The notes under the pieces are model-generated. The model was not told the DNA's origin. It worked only from the letters and a program-made list of their open reading frames with translations, and searched no databases. DNA of 64,000 bases from positions 1 through 64,000 of the forward strand of contig NZ_JANQKD010000080.1 in NCBI RefSeq assembly GCF_028281305.1, read 5' to 3'. This document shows, piece after piece, positions 7,099-15,866 of this stretch; position 1 is the stretch's first letter; each line of letters begins with the position of its first letter. Source of the DNA: Pelagibius sp. (lineage in GTDB: Bacteria > Pseudomonadota > Alphaproteobacteria > Kiloniellales > Kiloniellaceae). Both the position numbers and the translations under genes were made by a program.

Positions 7099-8805
7099 TC
7101 ACCCCCGCGCGTCGGCCAGGATCATGTCGCTGGCTTTTTCCGCGATCATGATGGTGGGCGCGTTGGTGTTGCCGGAGACGATCGCCGGCATGATGGAGGC
7201 GTCGACCACCCTGAGGCCTTGAAGCCCATGGACCGCGAGCCGCTCGTCGACGACGGCGCCAGGGTCGCGGCCCATCTTGCAGGTGCCCACCGGGTGATAG
7301 ATGGTCTGGCTGATGTTGCGCGCGGCATCCAGAAGGTCTTCGTCGCTGACGACCCCCGGTCCGGGCAGCAACTCCTTCTCGATCAGCGGCGCCATTACCT
7401 GTGTCGCCGCGAATCGCCGCGACATCTTCATGCCTGCAACCGTCACCGCCTGGTCCTTGACTGTGTCCAGGTAGTTGGGATGGATGGCCGGGTGATCCTC
7501 CGCGTCGGGGCTGCGCAGGGCGATGCGGCCTGTGCTTTCCGGACGCAGCTGGCAGGTGGAGGAGGTGAAGGCGGAGAATTTGTGCAGGCCTTCGCCGGGT
7601 TTGTCTGCACTCAGCGGCTGCAGGTGAAACTGAATGTCCGGCGTCGCCGCCTCCTCGGAGGTGCGTGCGAAGACGCAGACCTGGCTGGCCCCCATGGTCA
7701 GCGGCCCGCTGCGCTTCACCAGATACTCCAGGCCCATCAGCGCCTTCTTGGCCGGGTTGCGCACCTGGTCGTTCATGGTGATCGGGCGCTTGGTCTGGAA
7801 GACCATGCGCACCTGCAGATGGTCCTGCAGATTGCCGCCGACGCCCGGCAGGTCGTGGACCACGGGAATGGCAAGCTCCTGCAGATGGCTGCCGGGTCCG
7901 ATGCCGGAGAGCATGAGGACTTGCGGCGAGCCGATGGCGCCGGCGGCCAGCACGATCTCGCCGCGGCAGCTTGCCTGAAAGGCCTCGCCCTTGCGGCGGT
8001 AGGCGACGGCCGCAGCACGGCGGCCGTCGAACACCAGCCGCTCCACCTGGGCATGGGTGACGACCTCCAGGTTGGCGCGGTGACGCACCGGGTGAAGGTA
8101 GCCCACTGCCGTGCTGCAGCGCCGGCCGTTGCGCGCGGTGAGCTGGAAGTAACCGGCGCCTTCCTGCTCAGCGCCGTTGAAGTCGTCGCGGGCCGGAATG
8201 CCCAGCTCGACGGCAGCCTCGATGAAGCGGTCGCAGAGTTCGCGGCGGATGCGCATGTTGGAGACCGCAAGCGGGCCGCCGGTGCCGTGATAGTCGTCGG
8301 CGCCGCGCTCCTGATCCTCGGAGCGCTTGAAGTAAGGCAGCACGTCGTCGTAGGACCAGCCGGCATTGCCGAGCTGGCGCCAGTGGTCGTAGTCCTCCTT
8401 CTGGCCGCGCACGTAGAGCAGGCCGTTGATGGAGGAGGAGCCGCCCAGCACCTTGCCGCGCGGCCAGTCCAGACTGCGGCCGTTCAACCCCTTGTCCGGT
8501 TCGGTGCGGTAACACCAGTCGGTGTTCGGGTTGTGCATGGTTTTGAAGTAGCCGACCGGGACGTGGATCCAGGGGTTCCAGTCGCGCCCGCCGGCCTCCA
8601 GCAGCAGCACCCGCTTGGCCGGGTCGGCCGAGAGCCGGTTGGCCAGCACGCAGCCGGCGGAGCCGGCGCCGACGATGATGTAGTCATAGGCCGCCGGGTC
8701 GTGTGCCAGGAGTGCGCCCTTGGCGCCGGCCGCGGCCTCCGCCTGTCGCTCCCCAGAGTGCTGGCCACCAGAGTGCTGTCCACCAGAGTGCTGTCCCGGC
8801 TTCAC
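7099..8805 (-). CDS. GMC family FAD-dependent oxidoreductase (choline/alcohol dehydrogenase-like)
   Basis: Flavoprotein of 568 residues that oxidises an alcohol; relatives include choline dehydrogenase BetA and polyethylene-glycol or long-chain alcohol dehydrogenases. The FAD motif YDYIIVGAGSAGCVLANRLS starts near residue 40, GMC signature 1 reads GKVLGGSSSINGLLYVRG, signature 2 GAIGSPQVLMLSGIG, and the C-terminal active-site region YHPVGTCKMG and NTNAPTIMIAEKASD. I prefer GTG at 8805, because AGGAGG lies 9 nt upstream; a further in-frame GTG at 8829 overlaps that site. The first ~16 residues are a GQHSG-type tandem repeat. It is divergent from a TRAP transporter, suggesting the imported substrate or a product is oxidised here. 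Confidence 0.92.
   Translation of the reverse strand: MKPGQHSGGQHSGGQHSGERQAEAAAGAKGALLAHDPAAYDYIIVGAGSAGCVLANRLSADPAKRVLLLEAGGRDWNPWIHVPVGYFKTMHNPNTDWCYRTEPDKGLNGRSLDWPRGKVLGGSSSINGLLYVRGQKEDYDHWRQLGNAGWSYDDVLPYFKRSEDQERGADDYHGTGGPLAVSNMRIRRELCDRFIEAAVELGIPARDDFNGAEQEGAGYFQLTARNGRRCSTAVGYLHPVRHRANLEVVTHAQVERLVFDGRRAAAVAYRRKGEAFQASCRGEIVLAAGAIGSPQVLMLSGIGPGSHLQELAIPVVHDLPGVGGNLQDHLQVRMVFQTKRPITMNDQVRNPAKKALMGLEYLVKRSGPLTMGASQVCVFARTSEEAATPDIQFHLQPLSADKPGEGLHKFSAFTSSTCQLRPESTGRIALRSPDAEDHPAIHPNYLDTVKDQAVTVAGMKMSRRFAATQVMAPLIEKELLPGPGVVSDEDLLDAARNISQTIYHPVGTCKMGRDPGAVVDERLAVHGLQGLRVVDASIMPAIVSGNTNAPTIMIAEKASDMILADARG
8753..8797 (-). repeat. Three 15-bp tandem units inside the GMC N-terminus
   Basis: Three copies of a 15-bp unit (8753-8767, 8768-8782, 8783-8797) encode repeated Gly-Gln-His-Ser-Gly at the very start of the oxidoreductase. 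The only differences are near the unit ends. The same Gln-His-Ser-Gly-Gly peptide occurs in the N-terminal repeat of the esterase at 15867. Confidence 0.9.
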
Positions 8806-8836
8806 CGGCCGACCCCTCCTGTTTGACACAATAACT

Positions 8837-8925
8837 TTCGTACCCGGTGATGCTTATTGGGGTACGAATATTACATATCGCTTGCCTTCCGCACATGCAA
8901 TCGCAATAATGAGACGATAAGTCTC
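8837..8925. promoter_or_regulatory. AT-rich divergent promoter with two inverted repeats
   Basis: The gap between the GMC gene and the TRAP operon is clearly richer in A+T than its surroundings. TTCGTACCC (8837-8845) and GGGTACGAA (8860-8868) form a perfect 9-bp inverted repeat with a 14-bp spacer. A second, GAGAC-GATAA-GTCTC, lies at 8911-8925. They are good operator candidates for the IclR-type regulator encoded at the end of the operon, controlling both directions. Confidence 0.5.
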
Positions 8926-8992
8926 GTTAAATGAGAAAACTCCGCTACCAAACTGCGGCCCAGGGCCAAGCCCTCGGGGAATGGGAGGAACC

Positions 8993-10222
8993 ATGCTTAG
9001 CGATAAACTGAAGCACGTATCGCGCCGCGACTTGCTGCGCCTGACAAAGCAGTACGGCATCACGTCGACCCTCTTGGCGGCCGGTTCCCTGACCGGGTTC
9101 GTCACAACCACCCGCCTGGCCGAGGCCGCCAACTCGACCTATGAGAAGCGGTTCAAGACCGAACCGAAGTTCACCCTGAAGTTCGGCGCGGCCGGCTTCA
9201 ACGAGCGCAACCTTCTGATCGAGCGGGCCGGCTGCCTGCAGTTCGTGAACGATATCGAAGAGCGCACCGACGGTGCCATCCGCATCGAGTTTATCGGCAA
9301 CAACCAGATCTGCGGCCAGCTCAACTGCGTGAAGAAGACGCAGCAGGGCATCATCGACATGTACGCCGCCTCGACCCAGAACTCAGCCGGCGGCGCGCCT
9401 TATCTGAACGTGCTCGACTACGCCTACATGTTCCCGAGCCGGGCGGCGCAGTACTACTTCCTCTATCACCCCGGCAGCGTGAAGGTGCTGCGCGAGCCGA
9501 TGCGCAGGCGCCACAACGTGGAGTTCCTGTTCAGCCACGCCGAGCTGCGCGGCATCCAGCTCGGCCTGAAATGGCAGGACAAGCCGCTGGTGACCAGCGT
9601 CACCGAGCTGGCCGGCACCAAGAACCGCGTGACCGGCACCCAGCTTGGCCGCATCGCCATGAACCTGATGAACCTCAATCCCACGCCGATCGCCTGGGAA
9701 GAGACGCTGGACGGCCTGAAGCAGGGCCTGATCGACGGGGCCGAGACCTGGGCCTCCGCGGTGGCCTACGCCAACATGTCGCCGGTGGTCTCCCAGGTGA
9801 TCAACCTGGAATTCTTCTGCGGCACCGAGCACACGGCGATGAGCACCAAGGTTTTCGACAGCCTCGGCGGCGAGCTGCAGGACGCGGTCATGGAGTCGGC
9901 CTATCTGACCCAGGTCCACGTCCAGGCGGCCAACGAAGCGGCCCTGGTCAACACCGTCGGCTATTCCGATCCGCAGATGCCCGGGACCATCTTCGCCCAG
10001 AACGGCACCCGCGTGTCGATGCTCGACGATGCGGCGAAGCGCGAAGCCGAAGAGATGTGCTCGCCGGAGTTCCACCCGGCGGAATGGGAACAGTGGCGCG
10101 ACCGGCTCAACGGCTGGGCCGAGGGGATGGACACCTACAAGTTCATCTACGACATCGCCCGCGAGATTCCCAAGGACACCCTTGCCGAGAACGTCGAGCC
10201 GCGGCGCTGGTGGAAGGGCTGA
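8993..10222 (+). CDS. TRAP transporter substrate-binding protein (DctP family)
   Basis: Periplasmic solute receptor of 409 residues for a tripartite ATP-independent transporter. The N-terminus carries a twin-arginine signal, SRRDLLRLT followed by a hydrophobic stretch (TSTLLAAGSLTGFV) and a cleavage region LAEAA near residue 43. The body fits the DctP/TAXI-like pattern: the GLKWQDKPLVTSVTELAGTK region, then 'GLIDGAETWASAVAYANMSPVVSQV' that lines the ligand cleft. The start is the ATG at 8993, since GGAGG (8984-8988) precedes it. It is the first gene of the P-Q-M operon. The ligand is probably an organic acid or related compound, not identified. Confidence 0.9.
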   Translation: MLSDKLKHVSRRDLLRLTKQYGITSTLLAAGSLTGFVTTTRLAEAANSTYEKRFKTEPKFTLKFGAAGFNERNLLIERAGCLQFVNDIEERTDGAIRIEFIGNNQICGQLNCVKKTQQGIIDMYAASTQNSAGGAPYLNVLDYAYMFPSRAAQYYFLYHPGSVKVLREPMRRRHNVEFLFSHAELRGIQLGLKWQDKPLVTSVTELAGTKNRVTGTQLGRIAMNLMNLNPTPIAWEETLDGLKQGLIDGAETWASAVAYANMSPVVSQVINLEFFCGTEHTAMSTKVFDSLGGELQDAVMESAYLTQVHVQAANEAALVNTVGYSDPQMPGTIFAQNGTRVSMLDDAAKREAEEMCSPEFHPAEWEQWRDRLNGWAEGMDTYKFIYDIAREIPKDTLAENVEPRRWWKG

Positions 10223-10236
10223 TCACGAAACCTGCT

Positions 10237-10270
10237 GCGGGGAGGGGCCGGCTCATGGCGTCCTCCCCGC
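10237..10270 (+). promoter_or_regulatory. Stem-loop between the binding protein and permease genes
   Basis: GCGGGGAGG (10237-10245) and CCTCCCCGC (10262-10270) form a perfect 9-bp stem with a 16-nt loop, followed by CGTTTCGTT. It lies in the 168-bp gap before the small permease. Such hairpins after a binding-protein gene usually stabilise its message or reduce read-through, giving more receptor than permease. Confidence 0.5.
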
Positions 10271-10390
10271 CGTTTCGTTCAATGCTTGTGCTAGACTCCT
10301 GATCAGGCAGGCGGCGGCAAAGATTGTCGCGGGGGATGCGGTGCTGCGGCCTGCCCGGTTGGGGCTTCGGAACCTGGGGGCATAGCGGCC

Positions 10391-10909
10391 ATGGCTGCAC
10401 TTCGCTGGATCGACGAGAACGTCGAAAAGATCATCATCCTTGTTTGCTATGTGGCGATGGCGGGGATCATCTTCGTTGAGGTGATCCGCCGGTTCGTCTT
10501 CAACGAGCAGGTCGCCTGGAGCACCACGGTGCCGATCTACCTCTTTCTCTGGATCGTCTGGGTCGGCTGCGCCTACAACGTGAAGATCCGCGCCCATTTG
10601 CGATTCGACGAACTGCGTCACCGGCTTTCGCGCGGCGGGCAGTTCGCCTGCCTCTGCCTGGACGGCGCTCTCTGGATCATCTTTTCCATCATCGTCATCG
10701 TCTATTCGACCGAGCAGGTCTGGCTGTCTTACGACAACTTCGCGATCGTTCAGGGCACCGACAACGTTATGCAGTGGTGGTTCTACCTGGCGACGCCCTT
10801 TGCCTGGGCGGTGCTGGTGATTCGGGTGCTACAGAACTTCGCCCATGATCTCCGCGCCTACCTCAGCGGCGAGCCCCTGCAGATCAAAACCAACATCTTC
10901 GGGGACTAG
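10391..10909 (+). CDS. TRAP transporter small permease (DctQ family)
   Basis: Inner-membrane protein of 172 residues with four hydrophobic helices, the usual size and topology of the TRAP small subunit. It shows the family features: an early helix ending in 'FVEVIRRFVFNEQVAW', and the loop 'WIVWVGCAYNVKIRAHLRFDEL', where charged residues after the second helix are conserved in DctQ proteins. It pairs with the large permease encoded 4 bp downstream. Confidence 0.9.
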   Translation: MAALRWIDENVEKIIILVCYVAMAGIIFVEVIRRFVFNEQVAWSTTVPIYLFLWIVWVGCAYNVKIRAHLRFDELRHRLSRGGQFACLCLDGALWIIFSIIVIVYSTEQVWLSYDNFAIVQGTDNVMQWWFYLATPFAWAVLVIRVLQNFAHDLRAYLSGEPLQIKTNIFGD

Positions 10910-10913
10910 GCCG

Positions 10914-12302
10914 GTGGATACGCTCTGGATCATTCTCATCTCCCTCGGCGTCACCGTGCTCTTCGTGCTGGGGGTGCCGATCTTCCTGGTCATCGGCTTC
11001 TGGGTGGTCGGCGTCAGCCTGGTGATCGACTTCACCCTGGCCAACATCGGCGTCACGCTTTACGAGGGGCTGAACTTCTTCGGCCTGCTGGCGCTGCCGC
11101 TGTTCATCATGACCGGCGATCTCATCAAGTCGGCGGGCATTGCCAAGCGGCTCTCCGACTTCGCCTATTCGATTCTCGGCTGGCTGCGCGGCGGCCTTGC
11201 CATGGCCTCGCTCGGCGCCTGCGGCCTCTTCGCCGCGATCTCCGGCTCCAACTCGGCGACCACGGCCACCATCGGCTCCATCATGCATCCGGAGATGACC
11301 AAGGGCGGCTACGACCCCAACTTCGCTGCTGCCACGGCGGCGGCCGGCGGCACGGTCGGTATCATCATCCCGCCCAGCATCATCTTCATCGTCTACGGTT
11401 TCCTGATGAACCTCTCCATCAGTGACCTCTTCATCGGCGGCCTGCTGCCCGGTCTGCTGATGGTGATCTCGATGCAGCTGGCCTGCTGGTACGTCTGCCA
11501 GCGCAACGGCTGGGGCCACCTGATCCAGCTTCGCCTCGGGCGCATCATCAAGACCGCGCTGGGGGCCTGGCTCGGCTTCTTCGCCATTCTGCTGGTGATC
11601 TGGGGCATCTACGCCGGCGCTTTCTCGCCCACCGAGGCGGCGGGGGTGACCGCTGGCTTCTGCCTCTTCGCCGGCCTCATCATGCGCCCCTTCTCGCGGC
11701 GCTTCCACGGGCCCGAGGCGGATGACAGCGGCGCTCTGCCCGACCATGCCGGCGTTCTGGAACGCATCATCATTCCCGGCTTCAGCCTCAGGGAACTGCC
11801 GTCGATCATCATGCGCTCGGGCCAGATTACCGGCCTGCTGGCGCCGCTGATCGCCGTCTCGGTGGTGATGCAGCAGATCCTCTCGCTGCTGGGGGCCAAG
11901 GCCTTCGTCACCGATGCCCTCGGGGCGCTCGGCGGCTACTACGCGATCCTGCTGGCCTGCATGTTCATCGTGCTTCTGGCCGGCACGGTCCTGGAGAGTC
12001 TGCCCAACACCATCATTCTGGCGCCCATCCTGGCCCCCATCGCCGCCAGCATCGGCGTCGACCCCATCCACTTCGCGGTGATCTTCCTGGTCGGGGACGC
12101 CATCGGTTTCATCACGCCGCCTTATGGACTGAATCTCTACGTGGCCAGCGGCATTACCGGCATCCCTTACTTCCGATTACTGCGCTACACGCTGCCTTAT
12201 CTGCTCGCGTTGATGATCGCCTGGCTGTTTATCGCCTTCATTCCCGATCTTTCGACCGCGCTTCTGGTGCACAAGGGTGCCGGCGTGTTCCAGGTGCAAT
12301 AG
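10914..12302 (+). CDS. TRAP transporter large permease (DctM family)
   Basis: Main membrane subunit of the TRAP transporter, 462 residues with 11 or more hydrophobic helices; it moves the solute with sodium or proton symport. Family motifs include LFAAISGSNSATTATIGSIMHPEM and GGTVGIIIPPSIIFIVYG near residues 100-160, and GDAIGFITPPYGLNLYVASGI near the end. I start it at GTG 10914 (VDTLWIILISLGV), 4 bp after the small-permease stop; a longer frame would overlap that gene without reason. A cytoplasmic loop around residues 260-285 (EADDSGALPDHAGVLE) is a little longer than usual. Confidence 0.92.
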   Translation: MDTLWIILISLGVTVLFVLGVPIFLVIGFWVVGVSLVIDFTLANIGVTLYEGLNFFGLLALPLFIMTGDLIKSAGIAKRLSDFAYSILGWLRGGLAMASLGACGLFAAISGSNSATTATIGSIMHPEMTKGGYDPNFAAATAAAGGTVGIIIPPSIIFIVYGFLMNLSISDLFIGGLLPGLLMVISMQLACWYVCQRNGWGHLIQLRLGRIIKTALGAWLGFFAILLVIWGIYAGAFSPTEAAGVTAGFCLFAGLIMRPFSRRFHGPEADDSGALPDHAGVLERIIIPGFSLRELPSIIMRSGQITGLLAPLIAVSVVMQQILSLLGAKAFVTDALGALGGYYAILLACMFIVLLAGTVLESLPNTIILAPILAPIAASIGVDPIHFAVIFLVGDAIGFITPPYGLNLYVASGITGIPYFRLLRYTLPYLLALMIAWLFIAFIPDLSTALLVHKGAGVFQVQ

Positions 12303-12327
12303 GCCAGACAGCGATGGAACGAAGGCG

Positions 12328-13110
12328 ATGCAGGACCTGAAGGAAAGACCCAAGACGGCGGCCGCGAAGACGCGCTCGGCACGGGTCCTGCAGCTGCTCG
12401 AGCTGATCGCGCGCCAGGACGGCCCGGCCTCGGTGCAGGAGATCACCGAACAGTCCGGACTGCCGAAGGCCACGGCCTACCGCATCTGCGCAATGCTGGA
12501 GGCCGACGGCTTCCTGCGGCGCGAGATGGGCGGGCGGGGCCTGGTTGCGGGGCCGCGTCTGCTGGCGCTGGCGCATACGCTGCTGGGCGGTTCAAGCCAC
12601 GCGGCTGCCCGCCACGCGATCCTGGCGTCCGCGGCGCGGCGGATCGGCGAAACCTGCAATCTGACCGTGCCGGACGGCAGCGAGATGATCTATCTCGACC
12701 GCGTGGAGTCGGAGTGGCCGCTGCGCCTTCAGCTCCCCACCGGTACGCGGGTCCCGCTGCACTGTACGGCCAGCGGCAAGCTGTTCCTCAGCAGCCTCGG
12801 CCCGGCTGCCCTGAAACCGCTGCTGGCCAGCCTCGCCCTGCAGCGGCGCACGGAGAACACGATCACCGATGTGGAGTCCCTGCGTACGGCGCTGGACCAG
12901 ATCCGGGAGACCGGGATCGGCACCGACAACGAGGAGTTTCTCGAGGGCATGGTCGCCGTGGCCGTGCCGGTCACGGACTCTGCCGGGCGGCTCTTCGCCA
13001 CCCTGGCGGTTCATGCCCCGGTCGTGCGCATGAGCATCGAGCAGGCCCGCGCCCACGTGCCGGTGCTGCGGGAAGCCGCCGCCCAGTTGGCCGCCCTCAG
13101 CGAGGCCTGA
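12328..13110 (+). CDS. IclR family transcriptional regulator
   Basis: Regulator of 260 residues with an N-terminal winged helix-turn-helix (SARVLQLLELIARQDGPASVQEITEQSGLPKATAYRICAMLEADGFL, residues ~18-65) and a C-terminal IclR effector domain (GTRVPLHCTASGKLFLSSL, then EFLEGMVAVAVPVTDSAGRLFATLAVHAP). It ends the TRAP operon, 25 bp after the large permease, and is the likely controller of the TRAP and GMC genes through the inverted repeats at 8837-8925. Start chosen at the ATG at 12328 with GAAGG upstream. The effector is unknown, probably a metabolite of the transported compound. Confidence 0.9.
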   Translation: MQDLKERPKTAAAKTRSARVLQLLELIARQDGPASVQEITEQSGLPKATAYRICAMLEADGFLRREMGGRGLVAGPRLLALAHTLLGGSSHAAARHAILASAARRIGETCNLTVPDGSEMIYLDRVESEWPLRLQLPTGTRVPLHCTASGKLFLSSLGPAALKPLLASLALQRRTENTITDVESLRTALDQIRETGIGTDNEEFLEGMVAVAVPVTDSAGRLFATLAVHAPVVRMSIEQARAHVPVLREAAAQLAALSEA

Positions 13111-13160
13111 GCGCCGGGGGTCAAGCAACCCGGCTCAAAGCGCCTGTTCAGAATGCCCGG

Positions 13161-14156
13161 TCAGAGCGCGAGCGGCGGACGGTCGCCGTGCAGGGTGTCG
13201 ATCAGCCGCTGCGGCAGGGTGAATTCCGCGGCCATGCGGCGCACGTCCTCTTCGGCGTGCTCCAGCGACCGGTGCAGCCGGCCGATCTCGAAGAGGTTGC
13301 GGCGCTGGGGAATGGCGATGAGGAAGCGATTGTCGATGAAAGCACAGTTCAGCGACCCCTGACCGGCGGCATCGGAAATCGCCAGCAGGGAATCCAGAAA
13401 GGCCGGTTGCAGCAGGCCTCCTGCCTCCTGCGGATCGTCGCTGTAGACCTGATAGCGCGCTTCGAAGTCGGCATGATCGAGGGGCACCGGCGAGAGGTTG
13501 GTCAGCTTGCTGCGCAGCAGGTCGATGGCCCAGTTGCCGAGGGCGCCTTTGTCCCCCAGCAGCACGACGGTGCAGGAGAAGGGGCGCGGAACCGAAACCT
13601 CGCAGAGCAGGCCGGCAAAGGTCATCTTCACCCGCTCTTTCGATCCTTGCTTGCGGCGCCGCCGGAGCCGCGCCTCGACGACGCGGTAGTCGGTGTCGCG
13701 GTAGCGTCCGATCAGCAGGTCTTCCAGCTTCGCCCGGTTGAAGCCGGCGACGATGCCGCTGCGCCGAAAGCGATCGAGGTCGAAGCGGTCGCCGGGCTTG
13801 CGGTGATACTCTAGTCCGCCCAAGTACTGCCGCAGCGGCTCGACCACCAGTGTGCGCACGGCGTTGCGATGGCGGCGCCCGGGAATGCGGATCCAGAGGT
13901 AGCCCAGCACGAGGCCGAGAAAGACGACCGGAAAGCCGACGATGACCTCGCCGCTCCAGGCGACGGCGATGCCGGTTACTAGGGCGATCACGAAGGCGAG
14001 CCCGGCGGCGCGCACGTAGGTGGCGCGCAGCCGCTCCTTGCGCGCCTCTTCCAGGGCAGGCAGGCCGGGGGCGATCGCTTCGGCAAAGAAGCTGGCGAAG
14101 GATTGCTTCTCGCCCGCACCCGTCTCGCTGGCGTCGTCTGACTTATCGTCCATCAT
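13161..14156 (-). CDS. DUF3137 domain-containing membrane protein
   Basis: Protein of 331 residues with a short acidic N-terminus, two adjacent membrane helices at about residues 48-92 (AAGLAFVIALVTGIAVAWSG and VGFPVVFLGLVLGYLWI), and a large cytoplasmic domain. The domain has the DUF3137 pattern: RSGIVAGFNRAKLEDLLIGRYRDTDYRVVEARL, then 'TFAGLLCEVSVPRPFSCTVVLLGD', and ends with 'NCAFIDNRFLIAIPQRRNLFE'. Function is not established for the family. It overlaps gluQ by 4 bp (ATGA), so the two are translationally coupled. Confidence 0.8.
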   Translation of the reverse strand: MMDDKSDDASETGAGEKQSFASFFAEAIAPGLPALEEARKERLRATYVRAAGLAFVIALVTGIAVAWSGEVIVGFPVVFLGLVLGYLWIRIPGRRHRNAVRTLVVEPLRQYLGGLEYHRKPGDRFDLDRFRRSGIVAGFNRAKLEDLLIGRYRDTDYRVVEARLRRRRKQGSKERVKMTFAGLLCEVSVPRPFSCTVVLLGDKGALGNWAIDLLRSKLTNLSPVPLDHADFEARYQVYSDDPQEAGGLLQPAFLDSLLAISDAAGQGSLNCAFIDNRFLIAIPQRRNLFEIGRLHRSLEHAEEDVRRMAAEFTLPQRLIDTLHGDRPPLAL

Positions 14157-15136
14157 GGGTCTTTCCGCCTTTCGGCAGTGGATGGCAGGAGGGCGTTCTC
14201 CGCCAGGGCGATGACCTCGCCGGCGCTCCGGCCGGCCTCGCGGAGGTGGCGGATCGACAGCCCGTCGTGGCGTTTGGCCAGGCGCCGGCCCGCTTCGTCG
14301 CCGACCAGGCCGTGGTGATGATACTCCGGCACCGGCAGGTCAAGCAGGGCCTGCAGCAGGCGATGCACGTGGCTTGCCGCGAAGAGGTCCTCGCCGCGGG
14401 TGACCAGGGTGACACCCTGGGCCGCGTCATCGACCACCACGGCCAGATGGTAGCTGGCGGCCGCGTCCTTGCGCGCGAGCACCACGTCGCCCTGGGGTCG
14501 GGGGTCGCAGACCTGTTGTCCGCGGGCGCGGTCGTGCCAGGTGAGGGGGCCGCCGTGCTCCGCCTCGGCTTCCGCCAGCGCGCGGGTCATGTTCAGGCGC
14601 AGGGCATAGCGCTCCCCGGCGCTGCTGCGCTGCCGGCGTTCGGCGTTTGTGAGCCCGCGGCAGATGCCGGGGTAGATGGCTTCCCCTCGGCCAGGCGGGC
14701 CATGGGGGGCGGCCCCGGCGCGGGCGATCTCGGCGGCGATTTCCTTGCGCGTGCAAAAGCAGGGATAAAGCACCCCCCGCGCCTCCAGCCGCTGCAGCGC
14801 GGCGGCGTAGTCCGCCGTACAGTCCGACTGGCGGCGCAGCGGCTCCTCCCACTGCAGACCGAGCCAGGCCAGGTCTTCCAGGATGGCGGCCTCGTACTCC
14901 GGCCTTGCGCGACTGCCGTCGATGTCCTCGATGCGCAGCAGGAAGCGGCCCCCGGCGCCATCCCGCGCGCCGCCTGCTGCCCTACCTCCTGCCCCGGCGG
15001 CGCGCGCGGCAAAGAACGCCGAAAAGGCATGGCCCAGATGCAGGTAGCCGCTGGGCGAGGGCGCGAAGCGGGTGGTCTCGCCGCCCGGCACGGAACCCGG
15101 CGCTGGCGTGGAAGCGGAGACCTTGGGAGTCGTCAT
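14153..15136 (-). CDS. gluQ: Glutamyl-Q tRNA(Asp) synthetase
   Basis: Enzyme that activates glutamate and attaches it to the queuosine at position 34 of tRNA-Asp. The 327-residue protein has the class I signature HLGH (residue ~32, within FAPSPSGYLHLGHAFSAF), the zinc-binding Cys cluster CFCTRKE and YPGICRG around residues 125-165, and the KMSKS-like KRHDGLSIRHLRE near residue 290. It lacks an anticodon-binding domain, which separates it from GltX. There is a small Gly/Ala-rich insertion (AAGAGGRAAGGARDGAGG, residues ~45-62) not typical of the family. Coupled to the DUF3137 gene. Confidence 0.93.
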   Translation of the reverse strand: MTTPKVSASTPAPGSVPGGETTRFAPSPSGYLHLGHAFSAFFAARAAGAGGRAAGGARDGAGGRFLLRIEDIDGSRARPEYEAAILEDLAWLGLQWEEPLRRQSDCTADYAAALQRLEARGVLYPCFCTRKEIAAEIARAGAAPHGPPGRGEAIYPGICRGLTNAERRQRSSAGERYALRLNMTRALAEAEAEHGGPLTWHDRARGQQVCDPRPQGDVVLARKDAAASYHLAVVVDDAAQGVTLVTRGEDLFAASHVHRLLQALLDLPVPEYHHHGLVGDEAGRRLAKRHDGLSIRHLREAGRSAGEVIALAENALLPSTAERRKDP

Positions 15137-15175
15137 GCGATTGGCCCTAAGCCCTCAAGCGGCTAAAGTCCAGTC

Positions 15176-15832
15176 ATGATCCCCGAAGCAGTACCCGACG
15201 AGCGGCTGCGCCCGGCGATGGAAGCCCTGGCGCAGCAAGACCCCGACATGGCCGCGGCCTACCGGCGCTGCGGCCTGCCGCCCGAACGCAGCAGCGAGCC
15301 GGGCTTTGCGGGCCTCATCCGCATGATCGCCGGGCAGCAGGTCTCGGTCCAGTCGGCCCGGGCCATCGTCGGGCGGCTGGAGGAACGGGTCGCCCCTCTG
15401 ACGGCGGAGGGCTTCCTGCAGCTCGATGAGGACGACCTGAAGGCCATCGGCTTCAGCCGCTCCAAGATGCGCTACGGAGGCCTGCTGGCGGAGGAGATTG
15501 TCAACGGCCGCCTGGATATCGACGGCCTGGCCGAGATGGAGGATGCGGCGGCAATTGCCGCGCTGACCAGCGTGAAGGGCATCGGTCCCTGGACGGCGGA
15601 AATCTATCTGCTTTTTGCGCTCGGGCGGCCCGATGTCTGGCCGGTGGACGATCTGGCGCTCTGCATCGCGGTACAGCACCTGAAGTCGCTGGACGCCCGC
15701 CCCGGCCGCAAGGCGATGTTGACTCTGGGCGAGCCATGGCGTCCTTTCCGCAGCACCGCCGCCCGCTTTCTGTGGCATCTCTACCGCCATCCGGGGGTCG
15801 CCCTCGGCCGCGGCGTGAAGCGGACCGCCTGA
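15176..15832 (+). CDS. DNA-3-methyladenine glycosylase II (AlkA-like)
   Basis: Base-excision repair glycosylase of 218 residues that removes alkylated bases. The HhH-GPD fold is visible: GFAGLIRMIAGQQVSVQSARAI near residue 42, and the helix-hairpin-helix LTSVKGIGPWTAEIYLLFALGRPDVWPVDDLAL near residues 125-160, whose Asp (WPVDD) is the catalytic position. It has no N-terminal AlkA domain, so it corresponds to the short AlkA/MagII form. It is divergent from gluQ (39 bp) and followed by the esterase gene at 34 bp. Confidence 0.9.
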   Translation: MIPEAVPDERLRPAMEALAQQDPDMAAAYRRCGLPPERSSEPGFAGLIRMIAGQQVSVQSARAIVGRLEERVAPLTAEGFLQLDEDDLKAIGFSRSKMRYGGLLAEEIVNGRLDIDGLAEMEDAAAIAALTSVKGIGPWTAEIYLLFALGRPDVWPVDDLALCIAVQHLKSLDARPGRKAMLTLGEPWRPFRSTAARFLWHLYRHPGVALGRGVKRTA

Positions 15833-15866
15833 TCCGCCCGGATCGAAGACAGGAGACCTTGACCCC

